In this document: one piece after another, positions 23,843 to 33,125 of the stretch
Layout: each line of letters begins with the position of its first letter
How positions within the stretch are numbered: position 1 is the first letter of the stretch
Assembly (NCBI GenBank): GCA_946535435.1
Contig: CAMNDM010000022.1
Location: forward strand, 1-57,285
Length of the DNA: 57,285 bases
From: Physcocola sp002396385
GTDB lineage: Bacteria > Bacteroidota > Bacteroidia > Bacteroidales > Paludibacteraceae
Direction: 5' to 3'
Position numbers and translations under genes: made by a program
The notes under the pieces: generated by a model
Databases searched by the model: none
Seen by the model: only the letters and a program-made list of their open reading frames with translations
Told to the model about the DNA's origin: nothing

Positions 23843-25282
23843 ATGTCACCAAGCATAAAGAAAAACTTTCTATATAGTACATTACTGACAACTGCCAATT
23901 ATATATTTCCACTATTGACATTCCCATACGTGACACGCATACTGGGAGTATCGAATTTGGGAATATGCGGATATGTTGACAGTATTGTAAACTATTTTAT
24001 TTTGTTCTCGCTTCTAGGCGTTAATATCGTAGGAATTCGCACAGTAGCAGAAAAGAAAGGGTCGAGGCAAGACCTGACAGAGATATTCTCATCGTTACTC
24101 ACATTCAACCTGATAACGACCACCGTTATGACGGCGACACTAATAGCAGCAACCCTATTGCTACCCAAACTGGCAGCGTATAGGGAATACCTCTTTATTG
24201 GTGTTTTTAAAATTATCAGCACTACCCTATTAGCAGAATGGTTTTACAAAGGCTTGGAAGAATTCAAATACATCACCATCCGCACAATGTTAGTGAAACT
24301 ACTCTATGTGGTTGGGATATTCGTATTTGTCAGAACGAAAGATGACACAATCGTCTATTACACACTGACTATGCTAATGATAGCAGTGAATTCCGTATTC
24401 AATATTGTACACACCAAAAACTATGCAGACTTTTCATTAAAAAGAGTAAGTTTTGCCCCATACTGGAAGCCCATGCTGGTATACGGGTTCTATTTCTTCA
24501 TCACATCAATGTACACCTCATTCAACATCACCTATTTGGGATGGACCAGTACCGACGAAGAAGTAGGCTACTACACAACGGCGACCAAACTCTTCTTTAT
24601 CATTATAGCCATATTTACCGCATTTACAGGAGTAATGATGCCGCGAATGACTAGCCTACTGGCAGAAGGGAAGTTTTCAGAATTTAAAGCCTATATATCG
24701 AAGTCGCAAAACCTCCTATTCACATTTGCAGTGCCCGTGGTGCTGTACATCATAATCTACGCCACCCAAATTGTGCTAATACTAGCAGGAGAAGGTTATG
24801 AAGGGGCCATACTACCCACTATGATAATAACACCACTGATTGTAGTGATAGGTTTGGAACAGATACTCATATTCCAAACCTTAAATCCAATGAAAAAAGA
24901 CAAAGAGATCATCATCAATTCAACCTTGGGAGCTATAGTTGGCTTCGGGCTTAACATACTTTTGGTCAAAGAGTTTAAAAGTACAGGTTCAGCAATTGCA
25001 TGGCTAGCATCGGAACTCATCATCTTGATAAGTTCCCAGTATTGGGTAACAAAATACTATTCCATGAAATTTCCTTACAAGAAATTGCTAAACAGTATCC
25101 TTTACAACATACCTTTACTAGCCATCCTGCTTCTGACAAGCCGAATGTCGGAGTGGGCAGCATGGCCAACAATCATAGCAACTGGGACAATTACAATAAT
25201 ATACACATTATTACTACAATTTTATTTAAAGAATGAATTTGTAGTAGCATTATGGCAAAAAATCAGCAAGAAAAATGGATAA
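23843..25282 (+). CDS. oligosaccharide repeat-unit flippase (Wzx-type, MATE/PST superfamily)
   Basis: 479 residues with about fourteen membrane helices, beginning KNFLYSTLLTTANYIFPLLTFPYVTRILG, a typical Wzx start (here shown in full order but only the first half is diagnostic). It moves lipid-linked repeat units across the inner membrane for the polymerase. It starts 9 bp after the polymerase gene, and its last 8 bp overlap the next glycosyltransferase gene. Confidence 0.9.
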   Translation: MSPSIKKNFLYSTLLTTANYIFPLLTFPYVTRILGVSNLGICGYVDSIVNYFILFSLLGVNIVGIRTVAEKKGSRQDLTEIFSSLLTFNLITTTVMTATLIAATLLLPKLAAYREYLFIGVFKIISTTLLAEWFYKGLEEFKYITIRTMLVKLLYVVGIFVFVRTKDDTIVYYTLTMLMIAVNSVFNIVHTKNYADFSLKRVSFAPYWKPMLVYGFYFFITSMYTSFNITYLGWTSTDEEVGYYTTATKLFFIIIAIFTAFTGVMMPRMTSLLAEGKFSEFKAYISKSQNLLFTFAVPVVLYIIIYATQIVLILAGEGYEGAILPTMIITPLIVVIGLEQILIFQTLNPMKKDKEIIINSTLGAIVGFGLNILLVKEFKSTGSAIAWLASELIILISSQYWVTKYYSMKFPYKKLLNSILYNIPLLAILLLTSRMSEWAAWPTIIATGTITIIYTLLLQFYLKNEFVVALWQKISKKNG

Positions 25283-26141
25283 AGTTTCGATTGCAATAGC
25301 CACATATAACGGAGCAAGATTTTTGTGCGAACAATTGGACAGCCTATACAGTCAGACAGTACAACCCGATGAGATTATTGTATCGGACGACTGTTCAAAT
25401 GACGGGACAGTAGATATTCTTGAAGAATACCACCGCACAAAAGGTTTAAAATATGTGGTTAACGAGCATAATTTAGGATTCAACAAGAATTTCGAGAACG
25501 CCTTAAAGAACACGACAGGCGACTACATTATGATTTGCGACCAAGACGACATTTGGATGCCCAACAAAGTGGAAACAATGCTAAAGGCCATAAGAAAACA
25601 CGATTGCACAAAACCCGTGTTGGTCAGCTCCACCACGATGGATTACAAAGACGGGAAGGTGATAAGGGACAACACAAGGCCAAGAATGACGTGGTTGCAA
25701 ATGCTTTATGGCAACAACACACAAGGCTGCTGCACCATTTTCAACCGATTGTTACTGAACAAAGCCATACCGATGGAAGTACCAAAAGGAGCCTTATATG
25801 ACGGCTACCTAGGCATGATTGCCGGAATGACAGGAGAGTGGGAAAACATTGGAACACCACTGATGTATTACCGACACCACAGTGACAACGTGATAGGAGG
25901 TAAAAACAACAAGAACGACTTATACCCAAACATCTTTTCAACAGACCGTTTTCTGCTTATGGATGCCATAGAAAAGAGATATGGGAAGGAATTCATTCCA
26001 GAACGTCGTAAAGAGTTCGATAAAATTAGGGAACTAGGGAAAAAAAAGAGTAAACTATCGCGGATAACCGCCACCATAGGACTTACCAAGGTGCCATTTA
26101 TCACACGAATGAAGAGTATCGTAAAAATTTGCCTGCAATAA
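25275..26141 (+). CDS. glycosyltransferase family 2 protein
   Basis: 288 residues. GT-A fold with VSIAIATYNGARFL at the N terminus, DDCSNDGT in the nucleotide-binding loop, and the metal-binding DQDDIW (DxD, about residue 90). It resembles rhamnosyl/galactosyl-type GT2 enzymes of capsule loci; donor and acceptor are not predictable. The C-terminal basic region may lie on the membrane. Overlaps the flippase gene by 8 bp. Confidence 0.9.
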   Translation: MDKVSIAIATYNGARFLCEQLDSLYSQTVQPDEIIVSDDCSNDGTVDILEEYHRTKGLKYVVNEHNLGFNKNFENALKNTTGDYIMICDQDDIWMPNKVETMLKAIRKHDCTKPVLVSSTTMDYKDGKVIRDNTRPRMTWLQMLYGNNTQGCCTIFNRLLLNKAIPMEVPKGALYDGYLGMIAGMTGEWENIGTPLMYYRHHSDNVIGGKNNKNDLYPNIFSTDRFLLMDAIEKRYGKEFIPERRKEFDKIRELGKKKSKLSRITATIGLTKVPFITRMKSIVKICLQ

Positions 26142-26153
26142 AAGAACAGAAAA

Positions 26154-27239
26154 ATGAGAATACTACAAATTATGCCAGAATTCGGATTGGCTGGAGCGGA
26201 ACGTATGGCAGAAGACTTAATACTCAGCCTGCGAAAAGCCGGACATACCGTCAAAGTCGTAAGTTTTTACGACTATCATTCTGCAATTACAGACAACCTG
26301 GAAAAAAACGGTGTAGAAATCACATATCTCAATAAGAAGGGAGGTATTGACCTGCCAGTTATTGGAAGGTTGAAGGAAGTGATTGCATCCTTTCAACCCG
26401 AAGTTATACATACCCACCGCTACATACTCTTTTACACATTGTTGGCACGCATGCTCGCATCGGTAAAGGCACCGATAGTGCATACCGTCCATAACGAGGC
26501 AAAAAAAGAGTTGAACTTCATATACCGGAAAATAAACAACTTTCTGTTCCTTATTTCGAAATGCTACCCTGTGGCATTGACAAAAAAGATTAAGGAAACC
26601 ATCATTGACGAATACATCGGGATAAAGGACCTACCTATCATCATGAACGGAGTGAATACGGACAACATCCACCCGATTAAAAACGATTATAAGGCAGATG
26701 CTGATGCATTCAAGATACTTCATATAGGGAGATTTGCAGAAGCAAAGAACCACGAGACAATCGTAGATTCCTTTGCAAAATTCCACCAACACCATCCGAA
26801 ATCAACACTAACATTTTTCGGAGAAGGAGTGAAATTCGAAAAAATAAAGGAAAAGGTAAAAAACGACAACTTAACAGACAGCATCTTGTTCAAAGGCGCA
26901 GTTGGTGAAGTAACCAGTCATTTTCACGAATATGACGTATTCATCCTTCCCTCATTATTCGAAGGCATGCCCATAACCATCATAGAGGCAATGGCAGCCG
27001 GCATGCCGATAATAGCATCAAACGTAGGCGGAATTCCCGACATCATAACTAACAGGAAGAACGGTATATTGATAAAACCTGAAGCAGCAGACCTTGTCAA
27101 AGCACTAAACGAGTTGGCAGACGATGAAGGACTGAGAAAGCGGTTAGGCGAAGCCGCATTAGAAAGTTCAAAACTATACACGTCAGACCAGATGGCAAGG
27201 GAATATGTAAATTATTACCAAACATTAGTAAAACATTAA
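26154..27239 (+). CDS. glycosyltransferase family 4 (GT-B) protein
   Basis: 361 residues, GT-B fold. The N-terminal acceptor domain starts ILQIMPEFGLAGAERMA, with the family's GGAE-like loop (here AGAE). The C-terminal donor domain contains ILHIGRFAEAKNH and the E-x7-E motif region in PSLFEGMPITIIEAMAAGMP (about 265-284). A retaining sugar transfer from a nucleotide sugar is expected. It lies 12 bp after the GT2 gene. Confidence 0.9.
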   Translation: MRILQIMPEFGLAGAERMAEDLILSLRKAGHTVKVVSFYDYHSAITDNLEKNGVEITYLNKKGGIDLPVIGRLKEVIASFQPEVIHTHRYILFYTLLARMLASVKAPIVHTVHNEAKKELNFIYRKINNFLFLISKCYPVALTKKIKETIIDEYIGIKDLPIIMNGVNTDNIHPIKNDYKADADAFKILHIGRFAEAKNHETIVDSFAKFHQHHPKSTLTFFGEGVKFEKIKEKVKNDNLTDSILFKGAVGEVTSHFHEYDVFILPSLFEGMPITIIEAMAAGMPIIASNVGGIPDIITNRKNGILIKPEAADLVKALNELADDEGLRKRLGEAALESSKLYTSDQMAREYVNYYQTLVKH

Positions 27240-27244
27240 GCACG

Positions 27245-28138
27245 ATGTCAATATCACTCTACAGAATCGGGAAGTGGACCAAAATGATAATGGGTAAAAG
27301 CAATTTGCACGTATGTCAGGACGAAGGCAAGTGCTATTCAGTAGAATCCATAAAAGGTTATTACAACAACCTGACAGAGAAAGTCACCCTCTATGGTGTA
27401 GAACATGGGACGATACCGCTCTACCCAAACGAGAAAGGAGAAATGGTAGAGTTCGCAATAGGAATATTCCAATATGGCCTGGCCTGTTACGACCTCTATT
27501 TGATGGAACAAAAAGAAACATTCCTTGAAGATGCCAAATGCTGTGGAGAATGGGCATTGAACCACCAACACGCAGATGGGAGTTGGGACTGTTTCGGAGC
27601 AGGGGCTTATTCATCGATGGCTCAAGGAGAAGGCATATCGTTATTGGCCCGGCTATATACAACGACAAAAGACGGGAAGTATCTGTCCTCCATAGAGAAG
27701 GCAAAGAAATTCCTGGTGAAGCCAATAGAAGAAGGAGGAGTAGCAAAACAAAATGGAGAAGAGTTGTTGCTAATGGAATATGTAGACAAGCCACTCGTCT
27801 TGAACGGATGGATATTCTCGTTGTGGGGATTGCTAGACTATTGCAAGCTATTTCCAGAGGACGAAGAAAGCAAGCAACAATACGAGCACTCGCTTGCTGC
27901 AATGGTAAAAAAACTGCCCGAATATGACAACGGCTTCTGGAGCCTGTACAATAACGAAGGCATGCTGGCATCGCCCTTCTACCACCATCTGCACATCAAC
28001 CAACTCCGCGCAATGTATGCGCTGACCCAAAAGGAAGCATTTAAAAACTATGCCGACAAATGGAGTAAATATGGCGAATCGGGGTGGAATAAAAAGAAAG
28101 CCTTTATTTTAAAGGCCATACAAAAAATAATGGATTAA
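27245..28138 (+). CDS. glucuronyl C5-epimerase-like protein (Glce C-terminal family)
   Basis: 297 residues without a signal peptide. The alpha/alpha-barrel signatures of the D-glucuronyl C5-epimerase C-terminal domain are visible: SSMAQGEGISLLARLY (about 122-137), VLNGWIFSLWGLLDY (about 184-198) and a YHHLHINQLRAMYALT segment (about 243-258), with conserved tyrosines near YDNGFWSLY. In animals this family turns glucuronic to iduronic acid in heparan chains. Here it sits inside a bacterial exopolysaccharide operon, 5 bp after a glycosyltransferase and 1 bp before another, so it may epimerise a uronic acid in the growing repeat unit in the cytoplasm. Catalysis is not proven by the sequence. Confidence 0.72.
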   Translation: MSISLYRIGKWTKMIMGKSNLHVCQDEGKCYSVESIKGYYNNLTEKVTLYGVEHGTIPLYPNEKGEMVEFAIGIFQYGLACYDLYLMEQKETFLEDAKCCGEWALNHQHADGSWDCFGAGAYSSMAQGEGISLLARLYTTTKDGKYLSSIEKAKKFLVKPIEEGGVAKQNGEELLLMEYVDKPLVLNGWIFSLWGLLDYCKLFPEDEESKQQYEHSLAAMVKKLPEYDNGFWSLYNNEGMLASPFYHHLHINQLRAMYALTQKEAFKNYADKWSKYGESGWNKKKAFILKAIQKIMD

Positions 28139-28139
28139 T

Positions 28140-29177
28140 ATGTATAAGGTTTCCGTAATAGGCTATCATGCAAAACAGAAGCCTTTGCATGACGGCCAGA
28201 CAGTTAAAACACAGCAACTGACAAAGGCTTTGCAGGGCTGTTACGGCCGTGAATTCATCAATGAAGTAGATATGCAGGGCTGTACAAAACACCCCTTGAC
28301 CTTCCTTTGGTCTTATTTCAAAGCCTGCCGAAATAGTGAGAACGTGATCATCCTCCCCGCCTATGGAGCACTAAAAGTATTTCCATTCCTCTGCGTATTA
28401 TTCCGGAAAAAAGGAACAAAACTATATTACGACGTCATAGGAGGCTGGCTAGCCCGATTCATCAGGAATCGTCCACTATTGCGTTGCACTTTAAAGCGTT
28501 TTGATGGCATTTGGGTAGAAACGTCTGTAATGAGAAACGAATTGAAGGAACAAGGCATAGAGAATTTAACCATAGTTCCAAACTTCAAAGAACTCACCAT
28601 TCTCGAGTCCAAAGACTTGCACAAGTCGTCGACACCAATCCACTTGTGTATTTTTTCACGAATAATAGAAAAGAAGGGAATAGAAGACGGGATCGACGCC
28701 ATTCGAGAAATAAACGAAAAAAAGCAGGAAGTCATATATACGCTCGACATGTACGGGCCAATTGACACGAGTTACACAGAACGTTTTAATTCTTTGAGAG
28801 AAACACTCCCCGACTATATAAAATACTGTGGGTGTGTAGACGCAGAAAAAAGTACAGAGACATTAAGAAAGTATGATGCGCTTTTGTTTCCCACCAAATA
28901 TGAAGGAGAAGGACATCCAGGAACAATAATAGACGCATACTCGGCAGGTTTACCAGTTATTTCTGCAAAATGGCACAGTTACTCCGATTTTGTAGACGAA
29001 GGAGAAACAGGGTTGGGGTATGAGCAATTCAAGAAAGAGAAACTGGTAGAGCTGTTAGAGCAAATAGCAGAAACACCGAATGTATTAGACGAAATGCGGG
29101 AGAGTTGCTTAAAGAAAGCGGCCCAGTATTCGTCGAAAACAGTTATTCGAACAATAGAAAAATTACTGAATGGATAA
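28140..29177 (+). CDS. glycosyltransferase (GT-B, family 1/4)
   Basis: 345 residues, GT-B fold. The N-terminal half is short and begins YKVSVIGYHAKQKP. The donor-binding half shows HLCIFSRIIEKKG and the KYEGEGHPGTIIDAYSAGLP segment (about 263-282), equivalent to the E-x7-E nucleotide-sugar motif of GT4. It begins one base after the epimerase-like gene, and its 3' end overlaps the next GT2 gene by 8 bp. Substrates unknown. Confidence 0.88.
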   Translation: MYKVSVIGYHAKQKPLHDGQTVKTQQLTKALQGCYGREFINEVDMQGCTKHPLTFLWSYFKACRNSENVIILPAYGALKVFPFLCVLFRKKGTKLYYDVIGGWLARFIRNRPLLRCTLKRFDGIWVETSVMRNELKEQGIENLTIVPNFKELTILESKDLHKSSTPIHLCIFSRIIEKKGIEDGIDAIREINEKKQEVIYTLDMYGPIDTSYTERFNSLRETLPDYIKYCGCVDAEKSTETLRKYDALLFPTKYEGEGHPGTIIDAYSAGLPVISAKWHSYSDFVDEGETGLGYEQFKKEKLVELLEQIAETPNVLDEMRESCLKKAAQYSSKTVIRTIEKLLNG

Positions 29178-29973
29178 AGAACCACTTATATCGATTATTA
29201 CACCCAATTACAATTGTGCCACGTACATAGCACAAACAATAGAGAGCGTAATAGCACAAACATACCAGAATTGGGAAATGCTTATACAGGATGACTGTTC
29301 CACTGACGGTTCATTAGAGATAGCCCAGAGTTATGCCCAAAAAGACTCAAGAATCAAAGTGGAGTCAAACAAGAGCAACGTTGGAGCCGCAAACTCGCGG
29401 AATAACGCCATCCGCCGTTCCCAAGGGACCTATTTGTCATTTCTAGACAGTGACGACCTGTGGATTCCGACCAAACTGGAGGAACAAATAAAGTTTATGC
29501 AAACCAACAATTGCGATTTCTGTTATGCCCGCTACGAACATATCAACAAAAAAGGGGAAAGTATGTTGATACAGGCAAAAGCGATCAAACATCTTACCTA
29601 CAACAGGTTGTTATTCCACTGTTGGACCGGCTGTCTGACAGTTATATATAAACAGGACTTATCGGATAAAATATACGGACCGGTATTAAAGAACTGCAAC
29701 GACCATGGCCTGTTTCTGAAAGTAATGCCACAAATAAAGAACGCAATGGGAATGGATAAGTGTCTGGGGTTGTACCGGATAAGAGAAGGAGGTATATCAA
29801 GGAAAAAAACGGGCAAACTGAGTTCCTTTTACAAACTGTTTCACGACCATGAAGGAATCAACTACCTACTGGCCACGTTTTTCCTAATAACCCAAATACT
29901 CGTAAAGAAATTTTACAAGTATAGGAAAATCACGATAGAAGAAAGTTGCACACAATATTTAAATCAAATCTAA
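29170..29973 (+). CDS. glycosyltransferase family 2 protein
   Basis: 267 residues. The N terminus ISIITPNYNCATYI, QDDCSTDGS and FLDSDDLW (DxD, about residue 97) define an inverting GT2 enzyme. The C-terminal part (about 215-245) has a hydrophobic segment that may bind the membrane. Close in length to WcaA-like transferases. Overlaps the preceding gene by 8 bp. Confidence 0.9.
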   Translation: MDKEPLISIITPNYNCATYIAQTIESVIAQTYQNWEMLIQDDCSTDGSLEIAQSYAQKDSRIKVESNKSNVGAANSRNNAIRRSQGTYLSFLDSDDLWIPTKLEEQIKFMQTNNCDFCYARYEHINKKGESMLIQAKAIKHLTYNRLLFHCWTGCLTVIYKQDLSDKIYGPVLKNCNDHGLFLKVMPQIKNAMGMDKCLGLYRIREGGISRKKTGKLSSFYKLFHDHEGINYLLATFFLITQILVKKFYKYRKITIEESCTQYLNQI

Positions 29974-29991
29974 TCTATAAATTATCAAAAA

Positions 29992-31212
29992 ATGACACCT
30001 CATTTAATAATATGCATCAGTTGTGCGTTTTTTGCCTGTTTATTCGCAATCAGATTTAATCCGACACTAGTATTGTTAGCATACAAAAAAAGGATACTAG
30101 ACAGTCCGGGTACAAGAAAGCTACAAACAAAACCAGTTCCCGTAATAGGCGGAATAAGTGTATACATGGCAGCGATATCAAGCGCAACAGTCATCAACAT
30201 ATTCCAACCGACAGAAGACCTGTTTATGGCAGTAGCCGCCATTTCCATAATATTCTTTGTAGGGCTACTGGACGACTTGACCGACATAAGCCCAACAAAG
30301 AAATTTATTTACCAGGCCCTGATAATAATCGTGTTGTTCGCTTCAGATTCATACAGGATAGACACACTAAACGGTGTATTTGATATATATGACCTTCCTC
30401 TGTCAGCCAGTCTATTGATAAGCTTGCTGACAGGCGTAGGATTAATGAACGCACTGAATATGATAGATGGCGTAGACGGTCTAAGCAGCGGTATCGGCAT
30501 CTGTACCTGCGGATTCTGCGGAAGTTACTTTTTAATACACCACGATATAGTATACGCAGCACTGGCATTCACATTTTTAGGTTCTCTCATTCCGTTCTTC
30601 TTCTGTAATGTGTTTTCGCACAAATACAAAATGTTCATTGGCGACAGCGGTTCACTGGTAATGGGAATGTTAGCCTATATATTCAGTTGCCGGATCCTTC
30701 ACGAAAAAGATGCGCTAATTGGCAGTAAAAACGTCAGCCTAATGGTAGCCATATTCGCCGTTCCAATTTTCGACACATTACGCGTAATGACCATGCGGAT
30801 AAAAGCAGGAGGATCACCCTTCAAAGCAGACAAAACACATTTGCACCACATTTTTGTATCGCTGAAGCTCCCCCATATGCTGATCACATTGATCATCTTG
30901 TTTATGGCAATAATCATAGAGGCATTCTGGTTCTTCCTGTTCAGTTTTAATTTAGGCGTAACAGAGCACACCCTGATTGTCCTGGCATTTTGTGCAACTT
31001 TAGTCTGGGGTGTATATTTCTACTTTAACAACATAAAGAACAACCATCCAGACCGATTCGAAGCCTATACCAATTGGATATTAAAACTAAGAAAGAATCC
31101 GGATAAGATGATTTCTAAAATCGGACGATTCATCGACAACCTTAAAATAAACGAGCACGGAGTGCTGAAACACTGGACGAGAAAAAAGATAGGAAAAGTT
31201 CATAACAGATAG
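29992..31212 (+). CDS. undecaprenyl-phosphate sugar-1-phosphate transferase (WecA/MraY family)
   Basis: 406 residues with about ten to eleven membrane helices. The family motifs are present: LDDLTDISPTKKF (DDxxD, about residue 90), NMIDGVDGLSSG (about 155) and GDSGSLVMGM (about 220), then the histidine-rich KADKTHLHHIF cytoplasmic loop (about 280). It probably transfers GlcNAc- or a related HexNAc-1-phosphate to undecaprenyl phosphate, starting each repeat unit. Its place late in the operon is unusual but seen in Bacteroidota. Confidence 0.93.
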   Translation: MTPHLIICISCAFFACLFAIRFNPTLVLLAYKKRILDSPGTRKLQTKPVPVIGGISVYMAAISSATVINIFQPTEDLFMAVAAISIIFFVGLLDDLTDISPTKKFIYQALIIIVLFASDSYRIDTLNGVFDIYDLPLSASLLISLLTGVGLMNALNMIDGVDGLSSGIGICTCGFCGSYFLIHHDIVYAALAFTFLGSLIPFFFCNVFSHKYKMFIGDSGSLVMGMLAYIFSCRILHEKDALIGSKNVSLMVAIFAVPIFDTLRVMTMRIKAGGSPFKADKTHLHHIFVSLKLPHMLITLIILFMAIIIEAFWFFLFSFNLGVTEHTLIVLAFCATLVWGVYFYFNNIKNNHPDRFEAYTNWILKLRKNPDKMISKIGRFIDNLKINEHGVLKHWTRKKIGKVHNR

Positions 31213-31295
31213 GAGTAAACCACCATTAAAACTCCAAATCACACTATTTCACTTTTTGATTTAGCACCAGAAATCCCGTTCATAATTATTGATTA

Positions 31296-32423
31296 ATGAA
31301 AATTTCACACCTTTTCATAAAACTTCTTAAAGAAATTGGAGTAAACAAGGCAGTATTAAACTGTCTGACTCCATTTACAAAGAAAAGTATAGAAATAAAC
31401 GATGCAATTGTCGCGACAGCCCAAGACAGGCTCAGCATGCTAAGGCAAGACCCATCAGGCTCTTCAATGTGTATTAACGACATTGAAGAAAAACCGAAAT
31501 ATAATCTACAGATAATAATTCCAGCCTATAACGTAGAAAAATATGTAGAGGAATGTGTAGACTCGGTACTGAGCCAAAAAACGAAATACGAGTTCACCGT
31601 ATATATAGTTAACGACGGCTCCACCGATAAAACCAGACAGGTACTTAAGAAGTATGAAAACGAGAAACGTGTGATTCTGATCGACCAAAAGAATAGAGGT
31701 TTGTCTGGAGCCAGGAATGCAGCGTTGAAAACAATAAAAGCAGATTATGTCACATTTGTAGACTCGGATGACATCCTTGACGACGGAGCAATAGAAGCAC
31801 TGCTAAACAAAGCTTACGCGACAGAAGCCGACGTAGTCCAAGGCAATTATAAGAGATTTAAGAAAGACGTGAAAAAATACATTCCAGGCTCAGACCTTTC
31901 AGAATCGTCGGAAGCAAAACCAAACGAGTTGCCGGGCTTTGCATGGGGGAAATTATACAAAAACCACCTATTCTCTCATTTACAGTTTCCTGAGGGATAT
32001 TGGTATGAAGACACCATGTGTAATTTCTTGATACTCCCCCAATGCGAAAGAATTGCGACAATCAGTAAATACGTGTATTGCTACCGGAAAGCGAACAAAT
32101 CGAGTATCACCCATCAAACAAAATCAAATCCAAAATGTTTAGATTCATACTATATTACAAAACTAGTACTTAAAGAACACGAGCAACTGGGCATACAAGA
32201 GTATGACTATACAGAGAAAATCTTGAATCAGATTCAAATCAATACAGAGAGGGCTGTAAGAAGTCTCAAAAAAACAGATTTGAAGTATTTATTTGTATTA
32301 CATTGCCAACTCTTCGAGACCTACAAAACAGGAGCATCCAGAAGCAAAAGCTACACAGAAATGCAAGAAGCACTAGAAAAACATCGATTCACACAATTCA
32401 TGTTGTCGGTCATTTTACACTAA
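31296..32423 (+). CDS. glycosyltransferase family 2 protein with N-terminal extension
   Basis: 375 residues. An N-terminal helical extension of about 65 residues precedes the GT2 domain (LQIIIPAYNVEKYVEECVDS, NDGSTDKT, FVDSDDIL at about 155). The C-terminal region has WYEDTMCNFLI, typical of enzymes like CpsI/WbbD. It is the last gene of the operon, 83 bp after the initiating transferase gene, and is followed by about 700 bp with no gene. Confidence 0.88.
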   Translation: MKISHLFIKLLKEIGVNKAVLNCLTPFTKKSIEINDAIVATAQDRLSMLRQDPSGSSMCINDIEEKPKYNLQIIIPAYNVEKYVEECVDSVLSQKTKYEFTVYIVNDGSTDKTRQVLKKYENEKRVILIDQKNRGLSGARNAALKTIKADYVTFVDSDDILDDGAIEALLNKAYATEADVVQGNYKRFKKDVKKYIPGSDLSESSEAKPNELPGFAWGKLYKNHLFSHLQFPEGYWYEDTMCNFLILPQCERIATISKYVYCYRKANKSSITHQTKSNPKCLDSYYITKLVLKEHEQLGIQEYDYTEKILNQIQINTERAVRSLKKTDLKYLFVLHCQLFETYKTGASRSKSYTEMQEALEKHRFTQFMLSVILH

Positions 32424-32834
32424 AAGAACGAAACCGCAAGTTCATGTCCATCGGGCTTACATCCGTCAGCAAAAACAACAGCTGCCATTTCATGGGGAAA
32501 GATAAGATGTCAAGCCCACTGGGGAACAAACAAAACAACAATTGCAGCCATCTGAATCTGTACATATTTAACACAAGGAAATAACAGAGTCCCTAAACTT
32601 GGATTATTTTATCAGACGTGGAAAGTAGCGGAAAACGGCATTAAAGAAGAACATAAATATATCAATTTTCTAAAGAGGGAAGACGAGGTAAAAGATAGGA
32701 TAAAATCGGACAAAAATATCCAAAAGAACAACAACGCACAATAATTCAACACATTACAAAACGACAAAAAGGCTTGACAGAAAAATGCAAACAAGATTGA
32801 TAGATTAATGCAATTACAAAGGTATTCGAAGTAG

Positions 32835-32842
32835 TAATTTTG
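32835..32842 (+). promoter_or_regulatory. -7-like element (TAATTTTG) of a possible small RNA
   Basis: Exact TAnnTTTG match with no gene behind it except the terminator at 32968. No matching -33 TTTG is visible. Confidence 0.4.
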
Positions 32843-32848
32843 TTGTGT

Positions 32849-32996
32849 CAACAAGGAAGTAATGTTTGAATTGAAAATGTAGTTTATTTGTATATAAAAA
32901 GAATTGTAGTTTAATTTCGTGTTTATTTAAAGTAATTAGTTTGAATTCTTAGTTTATTAGGTTCAAGAAAAAGCGATGTGTGAACATCGCTTTTTT
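32849..32996 (+). ncRNA. candidate small RNA ending in a strong terminator
   Basis: An unexplained unit of about 150 nt lies between a TAnnTTTG element and a 12-bp terminator hairpin. It has no open frame of note. It contains several copies of a TAGTTTA/TAGTTTG word (near 32881, 32908, 32937 and 32951), which could be a repeated binding site. Alternatively, the hairpin simply ends read-through from the polysaccharide operon. Family not recognised. Confidence 0.35.
32968..32996 (+). terminator. rho-independent terminator
   Basis: AAAAAGCGATGT (32968-32979) pairs with ACATCGCTTTTT (32984-32995) across a GTGA loop: a perfect 12-bp stem with T tail. Confidence 0.9.
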
Positions 32997-33067
32997 GTTA
33001 TATGCAAAATTACCACAAGTCGTTTAAAAAGAAAACTATTATTACAAAAAACACAACAATAAAGTTG

Positions 33068-33075
33068 TATATTTG
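33068..33075 (+). promoter_or_regulatory. -7 element (TATATTTG) of the HAD hydrolase gene
   Basis: Exact TAnnTTTG match about 50 bp before the ATG at 33126. Confidence 0.55.
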
Positions 33076-33125
33076 CATCGGAATAAATTAAAGAACAGCT
33101 ATATTTAATCGAAAACTATAGATTC

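Larger units (their letters stand above)
32424..33125. other. AT-rich intergenic region after the exopolysaccharide operon
   Basis: About 700 bp without a credible protein gene. Its first 400 bp may be decayed sequence. Its right half holds a promoter-like element at 32835, a candidate small RNA, a strong terminator at 32968-32996, and the promoter of the HAD gene at 33068-33075. Confidence 0.6.

Noticed and set aside
19288..32423. Invertible promoter for the exopolysaccharide operon
   Set aside because: The promoter has only short palindromes; no long inverted repeats bracket it, so inversion there is unsupported despite the Mpi-type gene in the window.
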